This document shows, one piece after another, positions 32,474 to 41,210 of a DNA stretch of 64,000 nt. The notes beneath the pieces are model-generated. The model saw only the letters and a list, made by a program, of their open reading frames with translations, was not told where the DNA came from and made no database searches. Each line of letters opens with the position of its first letter. Position 1 is the stretch's first letter. The stretch lies in NCBI GenBank assembly GCA_963743035.1, contig CAVUOB010000018.1, positions 977,264-1,041,263 of the forward strand. Reading direction: 5' to 3'. This stretch comes from PALSA-911 sp963743035 (GTDB lineage Bacteria > Pseudomonadota > Alphaproteobacteria > Acetobacterales > Acetobacteraceae). Made by a program: the position numbers and the translations under genes.

Positions 32474-33866
32474 TGTCTAGTTCCAGGACATCGAGGACAG
32501 GTGTCTCAAGTCATCGAGGACAGCTGGGTCCGTGGCTGAGACCGGGCATGGGCAGCGGCGTGTCTCACGACATACAAGACAGCTGGGCCAGAGCCTGCGG
32601 GGATGTCGAAAGCCCGGCTTGTCATCACTGCTGTCACTATCGAGAAGCGACCGGTAAGCGAGGTGGCCCGCACCTACGGGGTTGCCCGGTCGTGGATCTA
32701 CGCGTTGCTGGCCCGCTACCGGGCCGAGGGCGAGGCGGCGTTCGAGCCGCGGTCGCGGCGGCCGGGAACGTCCCCGGCCGCGATCAGCGACGAGACTGTC
32801 CAGCTCATCACCGAGTTGCGGAAGGGGCTGTCCGGGCAGGGCCTGGACGCCGGGCCGCACACCATCGCCTGGCACCTGGAGCACCACCACCAGATCCGGG
32901 TATCGGCGGCGACGGTCAGCCGGTACCTGACCCGGGCCGGGTTAGTCACTCCCGAGCCGAAGAAGCGGCCGAAGTCGTCCTACATCCGGTTCGTCGCCGG
33001 GCTGCCGAACGAGCGGTGGCAGTCCGACTTCATCCACTGGCGCCTGGCCGGCGGCAAGGAAGTGGAGATCGTGTCCTGGCTCGATGACCACTCCCGGCTG
33101 GCGCTGTCGGTCACCGCCTGCCCCGTGACCACCGGCGAGGTCACCCTGGCCACCTTCCGCGAGGCCGTCGCCGCCTACGGCACCCCGGCGTCCACCCTGA
33201 CCGACAACGGAATGGTCTGCACCACGAGGTTCTCCGGCGGCCGCGGCGGACGCAACGGCCTGGAGCACGAGCTGCGCCGCCTGGGCGTCACCCAGAAGAA
33301 CGGCCGGCCCAGCCACCCCCAGACCCAGGGCAAGCGCCGGACGATTCCAGCAGACCCTGCAGAAATGGCTGCGCGCCCAGGACCCGGCCGCCACCCTCGC
33401 CCAGCTCCAGGCCCAGCTCGACGCCTTCACCGACCTCTACAACACCCGCCTGCCGCACCGGTCCCTGGCCCACCGGTCTACCCCCGCCACCGCCTGCACC
33501 GCCCGGCCCAAAGCCGCACCCGGCAGCCGCACCGCCGATACCCACGACCGCGTCCGCACCGACATCATCGGTACCACCGGCACCGTCACCCTGCGCACCG
33601 GCGGCAAGCTCTACCACATCGGCATCGGCCGGACCCACGCCGGAACCCGCGTCCTCATGCTCGTCCAGGACCTGCACATCCGGATCATCGACGCCGCCAC
33701 CGGCGAACTGCTCCGCGACCTCACCTTGGATCCGAGCCGCAACTACCAGCCCACCGGCCGCCCAACCGGACCCACGCCCGGAACCCCCCGCCCGCTCCGC
33801 TCGCAAAAGAAGAACAACGAACCATGACGTGGGTTCGGGGTGTCCTCGATGTCTTGCGACATCACA
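32474..33866 (+). mobile_element. IS481-family insertion sequence with 26-bp imperfect inverted repeats
   Basis: The ends are defined by TGT...GACATCGAGGACA at 32474-32499 and its inverted partner at 33841-33866 (13-bp inner core perfect, outer part partly matched). Immediately outside both ends is a perfect 16-bp direct repeat, TCGGGGTAAGCGATGG, at 32458-32473 and 33867-33882, read here as a target duplication. Two further copies of the inner repeat (TGTCTCA-based, 32502-32528 and 32561-32587) lie inside the left end. The right-hand target copy is the 3' end of a tRNA-His-like sequence, so the element inserted into that remnant. Confidence 0.82.
32603..33827 (+). CDS. IS481-family transposase, one frameshift
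   Basis: The N-terminus has a helix-turn-helix (RPVSEVARTYGVARSWIYAL), followed by the rve integrase core with DDE residues in NERWQSDFIHWRLAGG, STLTDNGMVCTTRF and the Glu-bearing HPQTQGK region. After QTQGK a one-base shift near 33335 moves the frame. The sequence continues as RFQQTLQKWLRAQDPAATLA, NTRLPHRSLAHRSTPATA and TGTVTLRTGGKLYHIGIGR, ending PLRSQKKNNEP. The third catalytic residue lies at the frameshift. The element is therefore probably inactive unless the base is a sequencing error or a programmed shift. Confidence 0.85.
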
Positions 33867-33868
33867 TC

Positions 33869-33913
33869 GGGGTAAGCGATGGGATTCGAACCCACGGCAT
33901 CCAGGACCACAAC
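33869..33913 (-). repeat. tRNA-His 3'-half remnant (candidate left attachment site)
   Basis: 45 nt matching the intact tRNA-His at 45716-45760 with two mismatches, in the same orientation. The match covers the anticodon loop through the T arm (GGGTTCGAATCCC, reading leftward) to the acceptor 3' strand and then stops. The 5' half of a tRNA is absent. Tyrosine-recombinase islands typically duplicate exactly this part of a tRNA gene. Confidence 0.8.
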
Positions 33914-34053
33914 TGAGCGCGCGAGCTACGAAGTGGGCGTCAACGACGTTGCCGCACGTCAGAGGCATTGCCATTGCTTACGATCGCCGCCTCTGGCCGC
34001 GCCTGGCCGCGCCTCGCGGGCAGTCGCGCGCTAACTGCCGCATGCCTGCCGGC

Positions 34054-35515
34054 TCAGGATCCCGATGCGGCCCGGCCCTCGCCCGCTCCGGTGCGCGGGT
34101 GCCGGTGAACGACAACACAGGCGATCACGGCGGCCGCTGCCCCGATCGCCAGTGCGATGAACGGGAAGACGCTGTAGGGGGCGGGCTGACCGGGCTGGCA
34201 CAGCTCGACGAACGGGACGATGAGCGTGATGGACCCCAGGGCCGGGATCGCCACGTGGCGGAACGGCGAAAACGAGTCTCGGTGGCGGCGCCACATGAAC
34301 ACGGGTAGCGAGAGCATCGTGAGGAAGTAGACGAACAGGATCACGATCGTCGCCATCGTCGAGCACTCGGCATACAGGCCGACTGGGTTCATCGATCGCG
34401 TGTGGCCGGTGATCAGGCGGATGACCCACCAGACGCCGATGATCCCGAGCCCGGCGACCGCCATGAAAAGCAGCGCATTCACCGGGGTGTCGGACCGCGC
34501 GCGTATGTGGCCGAGCTTTGCTGGCAGTAGGCCGGTCCGGCCTCCGTCGAAGAGCATGCGCGATTGGGAGTCTGCTCCGGAGACGAGGGTGGCCAGGATG
34601 GAGACGATCCCGGCGATCCATGCCAGCACGGCCGCCCCGCCGAGATAGTGATCGGCCACGGTGAGGAACGGGACAGATGAGCGGCCGATGGAGGAGACGT
34701 CGTAGCGGAATCCGGTGACGGTCGCGTAGGCGAACATGACGAGGAGGGCGGCCGCAATCGCTACCGAGATGTACAGAGCCCTCGGAATGGTGCGCTTCGG
34801 GTCGCGGCTTTCCTCGGCGAGCGCAGGTCCGTTCTCCCAGCCGATGAACATGAAGAGGGCCAGCGGGAAGCCTGCGGACAGGCCGGCCAGGCCACCGGTG
34901 AGGTGCGCCCAGGAGAACGGTATGCCCGACAGATGGTCACGCTGATCGACGAGGACCAGGGCGCAGACCGCGAGCATGATCGCCACCTGCACGACCACGG
35001 CCGCGCCGACCGCGCCGGTTGACAGCTTTATTCCGCGTGCGGTCAGCCAGATCGCGCCCGCGGTCAGGAGGAAGGATAGTGGCCCCCACGGCGGATGCCA
35101 GGAGGTGTAATGCGACAAGCGTCATCGCCACCATCCCGCCCGACATGGTGAACACTGCCGCGATAGCGACGGTGTACCCGACAGTGACCAGCAGGGCCGT
35201 AGCGACGCCGGCTCTCGCTCCCAGCGAGGTCTCCACATAGGTGATGAAACTCCCCGCTGAAGGCTCCGCCCTGGTGAACTCGGCCACCGTGAAAGCCAGG
35301 AGTGCGACGGCCACGGTAGCGGCGAGAATCGTCAGCGGCGCAGCCACGCCGGCGGTTACCGCGATCACGCCGAACCCGAAGTAGAAGTCGATCCCCGGCC
35401 CGATGTTCGCGACCGTCGAGGCCGTCACGTCGGCGGTGCCGAGCTGGCCGGCCTTGAGGTGGTCTCCGCTTTTGTCCACCGCATCTCCCTCACAACCGGG
35501 CCGGGCCTCTGTCAT
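34054..35515 (-). CDS. APC-family amino-acid permease, one frameshift
   Basis: The N-terminal ~130 residues (GTADVTASTVANIGPGIDFY, ITYVETSLGARAGVATALLV) and the C-terminal 350 residues (FPLALFMFIGWENGPALAEE, SRDPKRTIPRALYISVAIAA, ILATLVSGADSQSRMLFDGG) are in two frames joined near 35115. Together they form a ~485-residue transporter with 12 or so TM segments. FMFIGWENGPALAEESRDPK is the characteristic TM6 region of APC permeases (substrate-binding unwound helix). The substrate is unknown. ATG 35515 is the likely start. It is the first gene inside the left end of the island. Confidence 0.83.
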
Positions 35516-35621
35516 GGCGTCGCGCTGAGTATGCTCACAATGAGCGCGCAGTAGTCGAACGGCGCTACATCCCCCGTTTCGAGGAAGCCGCGCCCGACCC
35601 GCTGGGTGGAGGGGCGTCGGT

Positions 35622-35922
35622 ATGGCGTTTTTCGGCCGGTCTGCAGAAGTTGAGGCGCTCGGCGGGCTGCTGGCCATGGCTGGAGAAGGTTTCAGCGGCG
35701 CCCGGTCTTGTGCGGCGAAGCGCGGGTGGGCGAGACCGCGCTGCTCGACGAAGCAGTTGGCGCGGCGACGGCGGGCGGCTTCCAGATCGCCCGGCTGACG
35801 GGAGTCGAGCCGGAGACACAGCTGGGTTATGGCGGCCTGCACCAGTTCGTGCTTCCGTACGCGGCCAACCTGGACCCGCTTCCGGTGCCGGAGCGGGACT
35901 CGCTGCGGCCCACTCTGGGTCT
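35622..35922 (+). pseudogene. N-terminal fragment of a large LuxR-family (LAL) ATPase regulator
   Basis: MAFFGRSAEVEALGGLLAMA starts the fragment. After a one-base shift near 35700, VLCGEARVGETALLDEAVGA and LTGVEPETQLGYGGLHQFVL follow; this is the AAA+ domain start of LAL regulators. The expected Walker A GxxGxGKT reads GEARVGET here, so the catalytic Lys is replaced by Glu. Homology stops after LRPTLGL, leaving about 100 of ~900 residues. It is a dead remnant inside the island. Confidence 0.7.
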
Positions 35923-36115
35923 CGCGTGGCGACATCGTGTCTCCGTACTTTCGGCTGGCCGTCCCTGGTCGCCGTTGAGCCTGAGCTTGAGCCACTGGCC
36001 AGCCCGCTGATCGCCGCTGCCCGGTCGGTAGGACCAGTCGTCATCGCCGGCCTTGGCGGGTCGAGCCCGGCGTTGGGGTAAGCGCCTCCCCGGTGGTGGT
36101 AAGCGTGGTGGGCGC

Positions 36116-36775
36116 TTAACCCGTGGTGATCTCGAGTTCGTCGAGGACGGCCATCACGCCGTGTCCGAGCCATGCGGCGCCGACCACCGCGTCTCGTTGC
36201 GCCTGGGTCCGCACGCGGCCCATGAGTGTGACGGTGTTGCCGCTGGCATCGACGACGACACGACTGTCATCGGCAGATACCTGATGGCGGTTGAGGGCCT
36301 GCTGGACCAGCCGCCTGACATCGGCCGGGTCCACGTCGAACTGCAGCTCGATCCTGTCCTTGATGTTGCGGACACCAGTCAGCCCGCTGATGGCTGATTC
36401 GGCGGCGGCGCATTGGCTGCGGTACTGCACTATGCCAGTCAGTGTGATGCAGCCATTCCTGGCGATTGCCTCGACCCCTTCGGGCACTGTGTTGCTTGCC
36501 GCGATCGCGTTGTTCGCTGCGGTGGTCAGCATGGCGTCGTCGCGGTAGTTCTGCCTCGGCAACGCCACCTCCAGGTGGTTGTGCACATTGGTCACCCCGT
36601 GAACGCGCCGGGCCGCTGCTGCAGCTTCCAGGTGCTGCGGATAGCTCAGCACCGTGCCGTTGAGCGCCACGACCCCGTTGAGGTTCCTGACGGTGATGGC
36701 AGCTGCGTCGACCAGCCTGTCCTCCATTAGCTCGTCTTCGACCGCCTTACGTATATCTGTGGCTTTCGCCATCAC
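36116..36775 (-). CDS. Protein with three BON domains
   Basis: 219 residues made of three BON (OsmY-type) repeats. The first spans ITVRNLNGVVALNGTVLSYP with AAARRVHGVTNVHNHLEV. The second covers NGCITLTGIVQYRSQCAAAE with LTGVRNIKDRIEL, and the third NTVTLMGRVRTQAQRDAVVG to the end. No signal peptide is seen, so it is probably cytoplasmic, in contrast to periplasmic OsmY. BON proteins bind phospholipids or peptidoglycan. It is paralogous to the rightward BON gene at 41211 and to a degenerate copy at 42871. Confidence 0.87.
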   Translation of the reverse strand: MMAKATDIRKAVEDELMEDRLVDAAAITVRNLNGVVALNGTVLSYPQHLEAAAAARRVHGVTNVHNHLEVALPRQNYRDDAMLTTAANNAIAASNTVPEGVEAIARNGCITLTGIVQYRSQCAAAESAISGLTGVRNIKDRIELQFDVDPADVRRLVQQALNRHQVSADDSRVVVDASGNTVTLMGRVRTQAQRDAVVGAAWLGHGVMAVLDELEITTG

Positions 36776-36891
36776 GTGTCTCCTCTCGGACGGGGAGGAC
36801 GTACACCGGGAATGTCTATCGCGCCTCCCTTGCCATTCGTCTTCCTGCCATGATCCATGCCGCGACTAGTCCGAGGAGGAGCCGCCGCCGT

Positions 36892-36940
36892 TGGCCTGTT
36901 CCTGATCCGGATGAGGCCAAGAACAGGCCAGCCGGATCAG
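36892..36940. repeat. Interlocked inverted repeats at the end of the coiled-coil gene
   Basis: TGGCCTGTTC (36892-36901) pairs with GAACAGGCCA (36921-36930), and CTGATCCGG (36902-36910) pairs with CCGGATCAG (36932-36940). The order A-B-A'-B' means the two hairpins exclude one another or form a pseudoknot. The second right arm contains the stop codon of the leftward coiled-coil gene, so the structure could act as a 3' terminator or attenuator. Confidence 0.6.
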
Positions 36941-37381
36941 CTTGCCTGGGATGCTTTCGCCCATTCGTCGGCCCACGCGCGGGCATCTGCAGCGTCGAGC
37001 ACGCCGGGCCGCGCGTTCCCGACCGCCCACCAGGCGAAGTCCACCGCATCCAAGGCGCCTTCCTCGGCCGCTTCGGCGTGATGCTCTGCTTCTTCACGTC
37101 ACGCTCGTCGCGCTCGCGATCGATGCGCTCCTGAACGTCCCGCATCTTCGCGGCGGCGTCCGCCGTTATCGATTGCCACTGGCTTTGCGCACGATCCGCG
37201 GTTTGCCTGGCCTTCGCATGGGCCGAGCTCCTGATGGGCAGCCATATCTGCCTTGACCTGATCGATGCGCGCCCTGACCTGCTTGCATGTTTCCCTGCGG
37301 GCCTCAGCTGCGAAATGGGCAGGTCCGGGGCTTGATGGCGTCGATGCGCTCCCGCACCGGCTCAGACTCCTGAACGCTCAC
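36937..37381 (-). CDS. Charged coiled-coil protein, several frameshifts
   Basis: Blocks in successive frames read VSVQESEPVRERIDAIK, AHFAAEARRETCKQVRARID, AQSQWQSITADAAAKMRDVQ, ERIDRERDERDVK and finally EGALDAVDFAWWAVGNARPG with VLDAADARAWADEWAKASQA. Together they form a ~145-residue Glu/Arg/Ala-rich helical protein. The closing DFAWWAVGNARxxVLDAxDAR pattern recurs in actinobacterial stress-cluster proteins; function is unknown. At least three indels would be needed. GTG 37381 is the likely start. Confidence 0.6.
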
Positions 37382-37470
37382 TGTTCCGCACGCTTCCTTC
37401 TCGCCGCCGGATAAGCCCTAGCGGGACGTCAGGCGACCCACCGCTGCCGCGGCCCGATGCCGCTGGTCAG

Positions 37471-37884
37471 TCAGTCCTTGAGAGCTTCCTGCAGCTCGCT
37501 GGTGATCTGGTCGACCGCCGCGTCGACCTGGTGCTTGACGACCCTGTCGGTTCCGGTGAGCGCGTTGTCGACTGCCCTCTCGATGGTTGGCTCGCCCACC
37601 ACGATCAGCCCTGCGCTGTCAGCTGTGAGTTGCTCGGCCGCTTCGTGAAGTTCCTCGCGAGGCAGGGCCCCGCCGCCGAACCACTCCGGGATGACGCGCA
37701 TGCGCGGGTGGTCCACCCGCTTGACGATGTGCGGTTTACCATCCTGTTTATCGATGACGGCTGCGTCGTACTTGCCTATCAGCTCGTCCATGCGGAGCTG
37801 CTCGATGGCGTCGAGTACTCCTTGCGCGGCTGTCACGCTGTCGAATGCAGCGGCGTAAAGGACCAGCCGGTCGTTGTCAGCCAT
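37471..37884 (-). CDS. Conserved hypothetical stress-cluster protein (137 aa)
   Basis: Intact acidic protein with DRLVLYAAAFDSVTAAQGVL, AIEQLRMDELIGKYDAAVID, KQDGKPHIVKRVDHPRMRVI and a closing helix VDAAVDQITSELQEALKD. The first half has an alternating strand/helix pattern similar to DUF1269-type proteins, and IVVGEPTIERAVDNAL suggests a second small domain. I do not recognise a proven function. Proteins of this type are common beside BON and HdeD-like genes in actinobacterial stress clusters. Confidence 0.75.
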   Translation of the reverse strand: MADNDRLVLYAAAFDSVTAAQGVLDAIEQLRMDELIGKYDAAVIDKQDGKPHIVKRVDHPRMRVIPEWFGGGALPREELHEAAEQLTADSAGLIVVGEPTIERAVDNALTGTDRVVKHQVDAAVDQITSELQEALKD

Positions 37885-38005
37885 GGGGTCTCCTTGTCGG
37901 GTTGATGTTCGTCACGGTTTTGCCGCCGCGACCTGGCCGCTCCCCTGGTGGACACAAGTCCTGGGCCATCGCCCCATACCCATCACAAGCACGTCTTTAA
38001 CTCAG

Positions 38006-38331
38006 ACCACACTGGCACGCGCAGGGCCAGATCGACACGCTCCGGGCCTAGCAGGCCGACCATTGCAAGCAGCTGGCCAAGGCTCAGCTTGACCAGTGGC
38101 AGGGGCGCACTGAGGATCTGGAGGTTCAGATGCACCTGGGCGGGATGGAGGCTAGCGACAAGCTGACCGCGTTGATGGATCGCCTCCGCGACAGTTGGGC
38201 GGACGCCCGGCGGCAGTTCGAGGCCCAGCGTCACCACTTCGGCCACTCTGGCAGGCACGGCGCCCCGGCTAGAGAAGGCCGTCGACGATCTCTCGCAAGG
38301 CGCTCCTGAATTCAACACCAAGCTGGCCTGA
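38006..38331 (+). pseudogene. Coiled-coil protein remnant with in-frame stop and frameshift
   Basis: The rightward frame reads WHAQGQIDTLRA, then TAG at 38049, then QADHCKQLAKAQLDQWQGRT, EDLEVQMHLGGMEASDKLTA and LMDRLRDSWADARRQFEAQR. A one-base shift near 38255 leads to PRLEKAVDDLSQGAPEFNTK and a stop at 38331. This is a heptad-like helical protein of about 110 residues, broken twice. Resemblance to the coiled-coil gene at 36937 is in composition only. Confidence 0.55.
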
Positions 38332-38369
38332 CCTGATCCATTCAACTGACCCAGATAAGTCCTGCGCGG

Positions 38370-38593
38370 TCAGGTTTTGCTACTGGTCAGGGCCTTCCGT
38401 CGCAGCGCGCGCTGAAGGTCGTTGACTGTCACCATGCTCGTCGCCTGGCTGCCGAGCGAGCACGACTGCGGCCACCTCGCCGTCGAGCGGTTTTCGGTCC
38501 GCCAGCGGGTCGGCCGGCTCGTCAGGCGCGGCGCGGTAGCCGGGCGGGATGGCCAGGGCCTGGTCCAGCCGCAGCCGGGTCCGCTCACCCTAG
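38370..38593 (-). pseudogene. C-terminal end of site-2 protease/CBS gene, left of the IS1182-type element
   Basis: Leftward reading gives GERTRLRLDQALAIPPGYRA, DGEVAAVVLA and, after a one-base shift, MVTVNDLQRALRRKALTSSK, the end of a second CBS motif. It begins exactly at the CTAG target of the IS. It continues the gene found on the other side of the element (40414-41090), with an in-frame TAG created at or near the target. Confidence 0.65.
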
Positions 38594-40413
38594 GACTCTG
38601 CTGAACAAGGGGGTTTCTGGACGGGAGGGCGCCGACAAGGCCGTCTGTGCGGCAGGTAAGCCGAGGCTGTGCGGGCCGGCAACGTGGTCGTCCTTCCGGC
38701 GTAAGCGAGCTTGCGCGCTGCCGGGCTGGCGGTCCAGTTGATCGTGGCCTGCAGCGAGCGCCGTTGTGGTGGTTTCAGGCGGGATCGGGGATGATCCAGC
38801 CGGCGTCGGCCTTGGGCTGCAAGCCCAGGTTGATCATGCGCCGGAGGTTGAGGCCGGCCATTCGCAGGTGCAGCCACTGGTTGTTCTTGCTCGTTCCGCG
38901 GTAGCGGAGCTGGCGGCAGCGGCTCTTGGGGCCGATCAGCCAGGCGATGGACCGCTCGACCATGGGCCGGTGCTGCCGGTAGGTGTCACGCAGCTGCTGG
39001 TTGCTGGCCCAGTCACGGCGGGCCTGCCGCAAGATCGCATCGTGCGGGTTCAGGTGCAGGTGGCGGCCTTTGGATCTGGTGGTGCATCGCGGGCGCAGCG
39101 GACAGCCGGTGCAGGCCGCGCCGAAGGTAACCTCGCGGCGCGGGGAGATGCTCCGGGTCACGCCGTTGGGGCAGGTCACTGTTCCAGCCTGCTCGTCGAC
39201 GGTGAAGTCGTCGATGGTGAAGCCGCCCGCGACCGCGGGGCGCAGCGGCCCGGGCTTGATGATCGCGGTGTGCCCGGCGGCGGCCAGGCCCGCGCGGGCC
39301 TGGCCGGTGCCGTAGGCGGTGTCACCCAGGACCTCCAGCGGCCCGGCGTCCTCGCCGGCCAGCAGTTCCAGCCCGACCGCGGCCTCGTGGCTGGCCTCGC
39401 CGCTGGCCCGGGTCAGGCTGCCGCCGGTGAACAGGCCGGTGTCAGGCTCGACCGCCACGTGAGCCTTGTAGCCGTCCTGCCGGCTGTGCGTGCTCTTGTG
39501 CGCGTGCCGGGAGTCCGGGTCGACGGTGGACACCACCCGGTCAGCGGCGACCTTGCGGGCGATCCGCCACCGCCCGTCCGTGCCGTCACTGCCCTCGGCG
39601 GGCTCGACGTCCTGCCCGGCGACCAGCGCGAGCAGCGCCAGCGCCCGCGCCGCGACGTCCTCCAGGTCAGCTGCCGCGAATGCGCCCAGGACCACGGCGG
39701 CGTCGGTCACCAGCGCGGAGACCAGCGCGTCCCGCGCGTCCTTGTCATCCCAGGCGATCGCCGGCTTGCCGGGATCGGCGTAGTCGTGGCCGCGGCACTG
39801 CTCCGCGATGATCGCGGCGGCGCCGGGGACCTCACGGCCGACCCGGCGGATCGCCGCGATCAGCTGGGTGACGGTGTCCTGCGTGGCCACCGCGTCATCC
39901 AGCACCACCGAGTCCAGCGCCCGCATCGTCTTACCGCTCAGCACCCCGGTCGCGGTGATCACTGACCGCACCGCCTCGAAGATCCGGTCCGGGCGGTCCG
40001 AGGCGGCCAGCCGCCGCCGCCAGTACGTCAGCGTGGTCGGATGGAACCCCTCATGATCCAGCGGCAGCCCGCAGGCGACCTTCCACCGCAGGTCGCAGCG
40101 CACCGCCGCGACCGCGTCCCGGTCCGACAGGTCATGCAATGCCTGCAGCACCAGCACCGACGCCGCGACCTCCCCCGGCAGACTCGGCCGCCCGGTCGAG
40201 GCCGGGAACAAGTCCGCGAACAACTCCGGCCCGAACACCTCACCCCGGTGCCGGGCCAAGAACGCGAACACGCTGCCCTCCGGAACCAGATGCCCCACCA
40301 GCGCAGCCGCATCCAGTAACTGCCGATCCGCCCGCTCTCTGCCCTGCATAAGAAGATCATCCCACGCACCTCGAACACCTGGCCGGCAACACGCAGCCTT
40401 ATTCAGCAGTGTC
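38594..40413 (-). mobile_element. IS1182-family insertion sequence
   Basis: 1820-bp element with imperfect terminal inverted repeats GACTCTGCTGAACAAG (left) and GACACTGCTGAATAAG (right, complement), 14 of 16 matching. It is flanked by a duplicated CTAG (38590-38593 and 40414-40417), the palindromic target usual for this family. It carries one intact transposase. Insertion interrupts a site-2 protease/CBS gene. Confidence 0.88.
38775..40349 (-). CDS. IS1182-family DDE transposase
   Basis: Intact 524-residue transposase. It has the N-terminal DUF772-type domain (LPGEVAASVLVLQALHDLSD), catalytic Asp in RVVSTVDPDSRHAHKSTHSR, a second Asp region VLGDTAYGTGQARAGL, and the C-terminal DDE_Tnp_1 part with Glu in RPMVERSIAWLIGPKSRCRQ and LRYRGTSKNNQWLHLRMAGL. 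A Cys cluster (CTGCPLRPRCTTRS) lies before the last motif. The frame is undisturbed and both inverted repeats are present, so the element may still be mobile. Confidence 0.93.
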   Translation of the reverse strand: MQGRERADRQLLDAAALVGHLVPEGSVFAFLARHRGEVFGPELFADLFPASTGRPSLPGEVAASVLVLQALHDLSDRDAVAAVRCDLRWKVACGLPLDHEGFHPTTLTYWRRRLAASDRPDRIFEAVRSVITATGVLSGKTMRALDSVVLDDAVATQDTVTQLIAAIRRVGREVPGAAAIIAEQCRGHDYADPGKPAIAWDDKDARDALVSALVTDAAVVLGAFAAADLEDVAARALALLALVAGQDVEPAEGSDGTDGRWRIARKVAADRVVSTVDPDSRHAHKSTHSRQDGYKAHVAVEPDTGLFTGGSLTRASGEASHEAAVGLELLAGEDAGPLEVLGDTAYGTGQARAGLAAAGHTAIIKPGPLRPAVAGGFTIDDFTVDEQAGTVTCPNGVTRSISPRREVTFGAACTGCPLRPRCTTRSKGRHLHLNPHDAILRQARRDWASNQQLRDTYRQHRPMVERSIAWLIGPKSRCRQLRYRGTSKNNQWLHLRMAGLNLRRMINLGLQPKADAGWIIPDPA

Positions 40414-41090
40414 CTAGGGGATCCGGGCTAGCTGGCTGAGCAGCACGATCCCGGTGAGCTGCCCGTTGAAGCCAACGACCGGGAACGCCTCCTGCCGCGA
40501 TCGCGCTGCCTCCTGGGCGAACTCTTCGACACTGTGGCACCCGGAGGCGCGCTCCGGGTGCGCTGTCATGACGTCGGCGAACCGCAGGCCGGCCAGCGCG
40601 GGCGCGCGCCGCTGAGGCTTGGCCTTCTGCGGCTGCCGCGGTGATGGGCAACCAGCCGATTAGGATCAGCCATAGCCCGTCCAGGACTGGTAGCCCAGCG
40701 CCTCGCCGACGCAGAGCCCGACGATGACCGCGGCGAGGACCTGCCCCGTTCCGCCCTGTCGCGGTGGCCTCAGCGCCGCCACAACACCGCGCGCAGCACC
40801 CGGCTACCGTTCAGCGGCGCGCCCGGCAGGCTGAACACGGCCAGGATGCCGTTCATCAGCGCCAGCCAATGTGCCGCCGTCACCGCGACCCGAGGGCTTC
40901 CGGCCGCGTGGATGGCTGCGGCCACGCCGTAAAGGATCCCCCTGCCAGCAAGCTCGCCGCCGGCCCTGGCGGCGGCAACCCGGAAGTCTACGTCCGCCGG
41001 CTTGATGCGGGCGCAGGCCACGCCGCCGGCCTGCAGCGGCAGCCAGTAGTTGACAGCCGGTAGGCCAGGCGGCGAGGACCGCTGTCACTC
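40414..41090 (-). pseudogene. Site-2 protease (M50) with CBS domain, interrupted and catalytically altered
   Basis: Leftward blocks in shifting frames are NYWLPLQAGGVACARIKPAD, VTAAHWLALMNGILAVFSLP, GAPLNGSRVLRAVLWRR, VLAAVIVGLCVGEALGYQSW, LWLILIGWLPITAAAAEGQA and FADVMTAHPERASGC with VEEFAQEAARSRQEAFPVVG. These match the second half of Rip3-like site-2 proteases plus a first CBS motif. The zinc-ligand motif usually reads PLDGGR; here it reads PLNGSR. No upstream HExxH half exists before the divergent BON gene. The gene runs into the CTAG target of the IS1182-type element and continues at 38593. Confidence 0.7.
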
Positions 41091-41210
41091 GCGGGGCCGC
41101 CTGTGAGGGCGCGTACACCGCCCCCGACGGCTGGAGTGCCGGCTGGTGCCGCCGGGTAGAACCGAGCGAAGGGGCGGTAGCAGCCTGCTGGCAAGGAGGG
41201 GGACCCGGCC

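Noticed and set aside
33868..33937. Complete second tRNA-His gene
   Set aside because: Only the 3' half matches; D arm and 5' acceptor strand are absent, so it is a remnant and not a functional tRNA.
38766..39965. 399-codon rightward frame within the IS1182-type element
   Set aside because: Antisense shadow of the intact transposase.
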